From positions 723,914-734,606 of the forward strand of contig NW_019091518.1 of assembly GCF_001949145.1 (NCBI RefSeq): DNA of 10,693 nucleotides. The letters are read 5' to 3'. The stretch is from Acanthaster planci (Eukaryota; Echinodermata; Asteroidea; Valvatida; Acanthasteridae). This document shows positions 7,100 through 10,693 of the stretch, in pieces (the first letter of the stretch is position 1; every line of letters begins with the position of its first letter). The notes beneath the pieces were generated by a model. The model was given only the letters and a program-made list of their open reading frames with translations, did no database searches and had not been told where the DNA came from. Made by a program: the position numbers and the translations under genes.

Positions 7100-8520
7100 A
7101 TCTGGATCTGGATAAATACTCTGAGACGCTCTTAATGAGCATCACTCAGAACAGAACTGGGGGTTGTTTATTCCAGCTGCAGATGGTTTTGCATTGCTGT
7201 TTTGAAGCTAGATAACTGCACCACAGAAGTCATGTGTTTTGGCAGCTTATTCCAATCTCTTGCCATCTTAGGAGAGAATGAATATGGCATTGTGACACAG
7301 ACTGTGGGATGACAAGTTGATTTGTCTTGCAGCTCCTAGTGCTCATTCGTGTGGCAGATGATGGAGGTTCTTGCATATCAAGGAAATCTCTTATGTCCAG
7401 GTCAACACTGTGATGAATGATTTTTTGCAAAATGACTAAGCTGCTGTACCGTCTTTTCTGCTGCAAGAGGGGAAGTTTAGGCTTTTTTAGGACTGCTGTA
7501 ACAGAGCTGGTCTTACTATAATCTTGAATGATAGTACGCACTGTCCTGCGCTGGACAGCCTCAATCTTGTCGATGTGTTTCTTTGCATGCGGAGCCCATA
7601 CAGAGCTACAGTACTCAAGGTGGGGTCGAACCAGTCTCTTGAAAGCTTGGGCTTTTACATGGACTGGAGCATTACTCGGGTTTCTACGAAGGAACCCGAT
7701 GACACTATTGACTTTCGCTGTGACAATATCTATATGCCTTATACTGATTCCAAATCATGTCAGATGAAAGGGTAACACCAAGGTATCTTTATGATAATTT
7801 GTTCCTGATAGCTTATGACCAGACAGTGAATAAATTTAATGAGTTGGAGACCATTTTCTTGTGAACAGGATGATGCTACATTTCTCAGGTTTGAAGTTCA
7901 TCTGCCAGGTCCTTTCCCATTTTTCTAGCTTATGGAGGTCTTTGTGGAGGGCAAGGCAGTCGTTTCTATCTTAAATAGGACGATAGATTAAGCAATCATC
8001 TGCAAACAGGAAAACCTAGGAAGGTTGTTTATGTAATACAGGAAAAAGAGTGACCCCAGCACTGTGCCCCGTGGAGCACCTGAGGCTACATTAACCGGAT
8101 TGGACGATTTTACCCTGAACAACTGTTTGTTCACGTTATGTGAGAAAATCTGAGCAACACAGACCATAAAATTTCATTTTGTGAAACTGTATCAAGTGCT
8201 TTTGCGAAATCTAAAATGACGGCATCTACTTGCTTGACTTTGTCTGCACCGCTACAAATGTGATGAATGGTAGAAAATAGTTGGGTTTCGCAGGAGCAAT
8301 GCGACCTGAAACCATGCTGGTGGTCGCTCAGGATATTAAATCCCTCAAGATGATTGACATGAAGATAACATGACGGTAACATGACGGTAAATGATGTGTT
8401 CCAATGACTTGCAGATCATTGATGTGAGCGAAACTGGTTTTACAGAATAAAACTCTCTTGCCCGAGCTCCTTGAAAAAGGAGTCCAGTTCGTCAAAAGTG
8501 ATGCGGTTTGTTTCCACAAG
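7100..8520 (-). mobile_element. 5'-truncated non-LTR retrotransposon (LINE), reverse transcriptase ORF, frameshifted
   Basis: Read on the minus strand, the RT landmarks come in the right order: PVSLTSMICKSLEHIIY (about 8440-8385), LSDHQHGFR (about 8330-8305), the motif A segment LDFAKALDTV with both Asp residues (about 8214-8185), a motif B segment SGAPRGTVLG (about 8090-8062), the catalytic FADD (8006-7995), and QKDLHKLEKWERTWQMNF (about 7945-7890). The connection domain follows, with VRPHLEYCSSVWAPH (about 7640-7590), then the C-terminal ARDWNKLP-type segment (about 7270-7235), stopping at TAA 7168-7170. Several frameshifts break it, and part of the region between motifs A and B is deleted. 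The 3' tail includes ATCTGGATCTGG at 7100-7111, possibly the short tandem 3' end such elements carry. The motif wording suits CR1/L2/Jockey-like clades. It is not autonomous now. Confidence 0.85.
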
Positions 8521-8563
8521 GCTGGTCCTTAAACGAATCGAGTTCATCAAAAGTGATGGACGG
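8471..8563. repeat. Tandem duplication, period about 56 bp, at the 5' edge of the LINE
   Basis: The words AGTTCGTCAAAAGTGATGCGG (near 8486-8506) and AGTTCATCAAAAGTGATGGA (near 8541-8560) sit in parallel, each preceded by a similar A-rich and TC-rich block. On the minus strand both copies encode ITFDELDS in one frame. The sequence upstream does not resemble LINE protein, so the element's homology appears to end here. Confidence 0.6.
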
Positions 8564-8797
8564 TGTTTTCCCATGCCCATTAGGCTGACCCACAATCTCC
8601 AAGGCCCTATCTATCCCTGCTGAGTGACGAGTCGGATGCAAGACCATCGTGACGGGGGTGGACATGCCGAAAAATACAATGAGAAATATTCATCTGTCTT
8701 CTCCGTCAGGTAGTTCCACTGCTGCCACCACAGACGTATATAAAAAACCTGGACCTGCAACGCCTTTGCCACTGTATGAAATGGAAGCCAACCAACC
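8564..8797. other. No supported gene
   Basis: This is unique-looking sequence between the LINE and the inverted repeat. Short open frames exist on the minus strand but match nothing recognised. Confidence 0.3.
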
Positions 8798-8910
8798 GCC
8801 ATTTTATCGAGCCGAATAAAAATGCACGGGTTGGCTCGCTTCTATTGTCGCCAGGGAGAACAAAGGCGGGCATTACCGGGAAAGCTTTGCATTCGGCTAG
8901 ATAAAATGGC
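8798..8910. repeat. 20-bp inverted repeat with a 73-bp spacer
   Basis: GCCATTTTATCGAGCCGAAT (8798-8817) and ATTCGGCTAGATAAAATGGC (8891-8910) are reverse complements with one mismatch in 20. Both arms carry AAAATGGC next to GG or TG, close to the known YY1 core (AAGATGGCGGC). A small foldback element or the ends of a MITE are possible. No flanking target-site duplication is obvious. Confidence 0.75.
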
Positions 8911-8997
8911 TGCCAGTGGATTCAATGATCTCTATTAGCTGATTAAGGGCATTGCGAGTCCAGATTTTTTTTTACATACGTCCGTGGCTGCCACCAG

Positions 8998-9203
8998 TAA
9001 CGTCAGTTGTCTCTATGGGTCTTCCTCACTTCTGCTCAAGTTTTTGTGGCTCACGGCCGTTTATTTTCACCGTCACTCCCGTCTGGCATAAACTCCAAAC
9101 ACACCCATAAAATGTGACTCGAAATGCTACTGCGCTGGCGCTGCGGCAACGGGTCTCCAGGGCTGACCAGTAGGGGCTCACCACACGGCTCTACCGAGGA
9201 TCC
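8998..9203 (+). repeat. Dispersed repeat, copy 2
   Basis: This is the second copy of the repeat at 5104-5486, in the same orientation. It opens with TAACGTCAGTTGTCTCTATG, continues through CGGCCGTTTATTTTCAC (9054-9070) and CACACGGCTCTACCG, and ends at GGATCC (9198-9203). It lacks the interblock insert of copy 1. It also lacks the 28 bases that in copy 1 lie between two GGCTCTACCG words. The two copies look clearly diverged by eye (perhaps four in five bases identical), so the duplication is old or they inserted independently. Confidence 0.8.
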
Positions 9204-9380
9204 TATTCAATGTACATTCGAGGACTTTGTATGTTGGGCCTAATTACTAGTGTGACAAAAATCACTCTGCATTCCAATAATTCCAGAAATTAGTCAAATG
9301 TCTTACTGTAGAAATTGATCTTCAATTTCCTATACTAGAAACACATTCTTGAAGGGTGTCTTAGCCGTGGCAACACTTAC
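9204..9380. other. No gene seen; intron if the neighbouring candidate exon is real
   Basis: This is AT-rich sequence between the dispersed repeat copy and the donor of the candidate exon. No protein-like frame beyond a short read-through of the exon was found. Confidence 0.3.
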
Positions 9381-9607
9381 CGACTTTTCAGGCACACCAG
9401 GACACATCCCAGATGATTGTATAAATTCTTGAAAGTACGTATTTATCTCGCAGTGATGGAGAATTTCCTTTAGAGTTGTTGTTTCTTTACAGATTCTATC
9501 GACAGTGGTTTTACATAACGCAACTGGCTAATGGCAGAAATGTGTGCATGCAGGTATTGCATTATAATTCGACATTGCTGAACGTCGTGTGGCAAACGGA
9601 CCTCGGC
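9381..9607 (-). CDS. Candidate internal exon of an unrecognised protein, one base short of an open frame
   Basis: On the minus strand, TTCCTTACTATGCAG is a good acceptor ending at 9608, and a consensus donor GTAAGT begins at 9380. Between them two frames read like protein in succession: LPHDVQQCRIIMQYLHAHIS (about 9595-9535), then DRICKETTTLKEILHH and TYFQEFIQSSGMCPG (about 9497-9400). The switch falls at a run of four A (plus strand 9509-9512). One extra base there would give 76 codons with phase 0 at both ends. An alternative is a shorter exon starting at 9527 after CTGCCATTAG, 147 bases, also phase 0 and needing no frame change. The product is helical, Cys-containing and not recognised. 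A pseudogene or assembly error is possible. Confidence 0.35.
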
Positions 9608-9654
9608 CTGCATAGTAAGGAACGCCAAATATGCATTTAATGTGAATGCCGAAT

Positions 9655-10036
9655 CGGTGATGTACTTTAGCAACCGGTGATGCATATTCATGATCGATGA
9701 TCACCGTCAGCTAGTGATGTATATTCACTAGTGGTGATGGGCGTTTCTATCGTTGATGCACTTTCGGAACCGGTGATCAACTCTGTAATCGGTGATTTTT
9801 TTTGCGATCGGTGATGGACTTTCGCAATCGTTGGTGGACTTTCGCGACCGGTGATGGTGATTCACTACCGCCGATCAACTTACATAATCGGTGATGGTTT
9901 TTTTCGATCGATGATGGGTTTTTGCGATTGTTGGTGGACTTTCGCGATGGCTGGTGTTCTGTCACTACCGATTAATTGTAATCGGTGATGGATTTTTGTG
10001 ATTTGTGAAGGGCTGTCGTCATTGATGCATTTTCGT
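9655..10036. repeat. 20-bp minisatellite with a 100-bp higher-order period
   Basis: About 19 diverged units of roughly 20 bp follow the pattern CGGTGATGGACTTTCGCGAT. Units at 9809, 9829, 9849, 9869 and 9889 form a block A-B-C-D-E that recurs at 9909, 9929, 9949, 9969 and 9983. Matches are 15, 18, 13 and 17 of 20 for A, B, C and E, and D is shortened by six bases in the second block. A partial earlier block B-D-E lies at 9751, 9771 and 9790. Another A-like unit starts at 10003. Units differ more within a block than between blocks. Confidence 0.85.
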
Positions 10037-10267
10037 GTTTTGGGATTCATTTCTTCTTTATTGGAGGACTTCCGCCAACTTTGCAAACGGTTCTTTCTCC
10101 GGAAATCAAAACAGTATAACAAAGGGATAACCCGGATAAAGTACATGTACGTGTGTACAGCTAGATGGACTCAACAACAACATTAAAGCAATCTAAAGGA
10201 ATAAGTATAATCAACGTTACCATATTAAGCACATGATTCTACATGTACATGTTTATGCAGAACCCTT
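10037..10267. other. No supported gene
   Basis: AT-rich sequence with two TACATGTAC-type palindromes (about 10142 and 10240). Nothing else was seen. Confidence 0.3.
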
Positions 10268-10360
10268 TCAACTTAAATTGACCAGCATGTCGCTTGCCGT
10301 AAAATCTCCTTCTACGGACCTGAACTCAACTGGGCGACTCTGGTCACTTGACCCAAAAAC
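10268..10360 (-). CDS. Weak candidate terminal exon, unrecognised
   Basis: On the minus strand a pyrimidine-rich acceptor, GTTTTTTTAAG, is followed by an open frame of 30 codons starting VFGSSDQSRPVEFRS and ending at TGA (10268-10270). Upstream, a consensus donor GTGAGT begins at 10456 and follows FEAVADVANDH in the matching phase 0. The intervening 96 bases would be a short intron holding an ACATGTACATGT repeat. The upstream exon has no convincing acceptor, and no canonical polyadenylation signal follows the stop. It may be chance. Confidence 0.2.
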   Translation of the reverse strand, partial: VFGSSDQSRPVEFRSVEGDFTASDMLVNLS

Positions 10361-10557
10361 CTTAAAAAAACAAATCCCATGTTTACTCAGCTCTGCATGG
10401 TAGGTTTTCTCTCCTAGTCCATGCACATGTACATGTACACTACACAAAATACTCACATGGTCATTCGCCACGTCAGCTACAGCTTCAAACTGTCGGAATT
10501 ACCGTTTTTGTGACAAGTAATCCAATTTAGTCATACGCAACTACTGCTTATTAAATT

Positions 10558-10693
<136 letters not shown>

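Noticed and set aside
9655-10036. CRISPR-like regular repeats
   Set aside because: The 20-bp units are contiguous and degenerate without unique spacers, and the window is eukaryotic; this is a minisatellite.

Overview
The window looks like animal nuclear DNA. Its one intact gene is split by GT-AG introns, most of the sequence is non-coding, and there are decayed non-LTR retrotransposons, minisatellites and an (AAC)n microsatellite. The palindrome TACATGTA recurs often (near 1414, 2651, 4140, 5075, 10143, 10240 and 10428), and the gene is a histamine N-methyltransferase homologue. Both would suit a marine invertebrate such as a lancelet, but I cannot fix the species from the sequence. No bacterial-type operon, CRISPR array, tRNA or rRNA was seen.

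Left third, positions 1-5230. A three-exon HNMT-like methyltransferase gene runs on the minus strand (coding exons 4926-4722, 3157-2840 and 1877-1519). Its predicted product is 293 residues, about the length of vertebrate HNMT. Both introns are in phase 1 and the reading frame joins cleanly. Beyond its 3' end lie a five-copy 27-bp tandem repeat (901-1035) and a frameshifted endonuclease domain from a non-LTR retrotransposon (75-540, minus).

Middle, positions 5100-9205. This is a patchwork of repeats. Two direct copies of one dispersed repeat (5104-5486 and 8998-9203) lie at its two ends. Between them is a GC-rich stretch of about 1.8 kb holding a coding-like but frameshifted region (5675-6180, plus), a degenerate 38-40-bp tandem repeat (6191-6385) and a degenerate tandem repeat of about 150 bp (6490-7015). 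It is followed by a 5'-truncated, frameshifted reverse transcriptase ORF of a CR1/L2/Jockey-like element (7100-8520, minus) and a 20-bp inverted repeat (8798-8910).

Right end, positions 9205-10693. A possible exon of an unrecognised protein (9381-9607, minus) has good splice signals but is one base short in an A-run. It is followed by a 20-bp minisatellite that shows a five-unit, 100-bp higher-order period (9655-10036), a weak candidate terminal exon (10268-10360, minus), and an (AAC)n tract that runs off the window. Only the HNMT-like gene is clearly functional. I found no multi-gene system.
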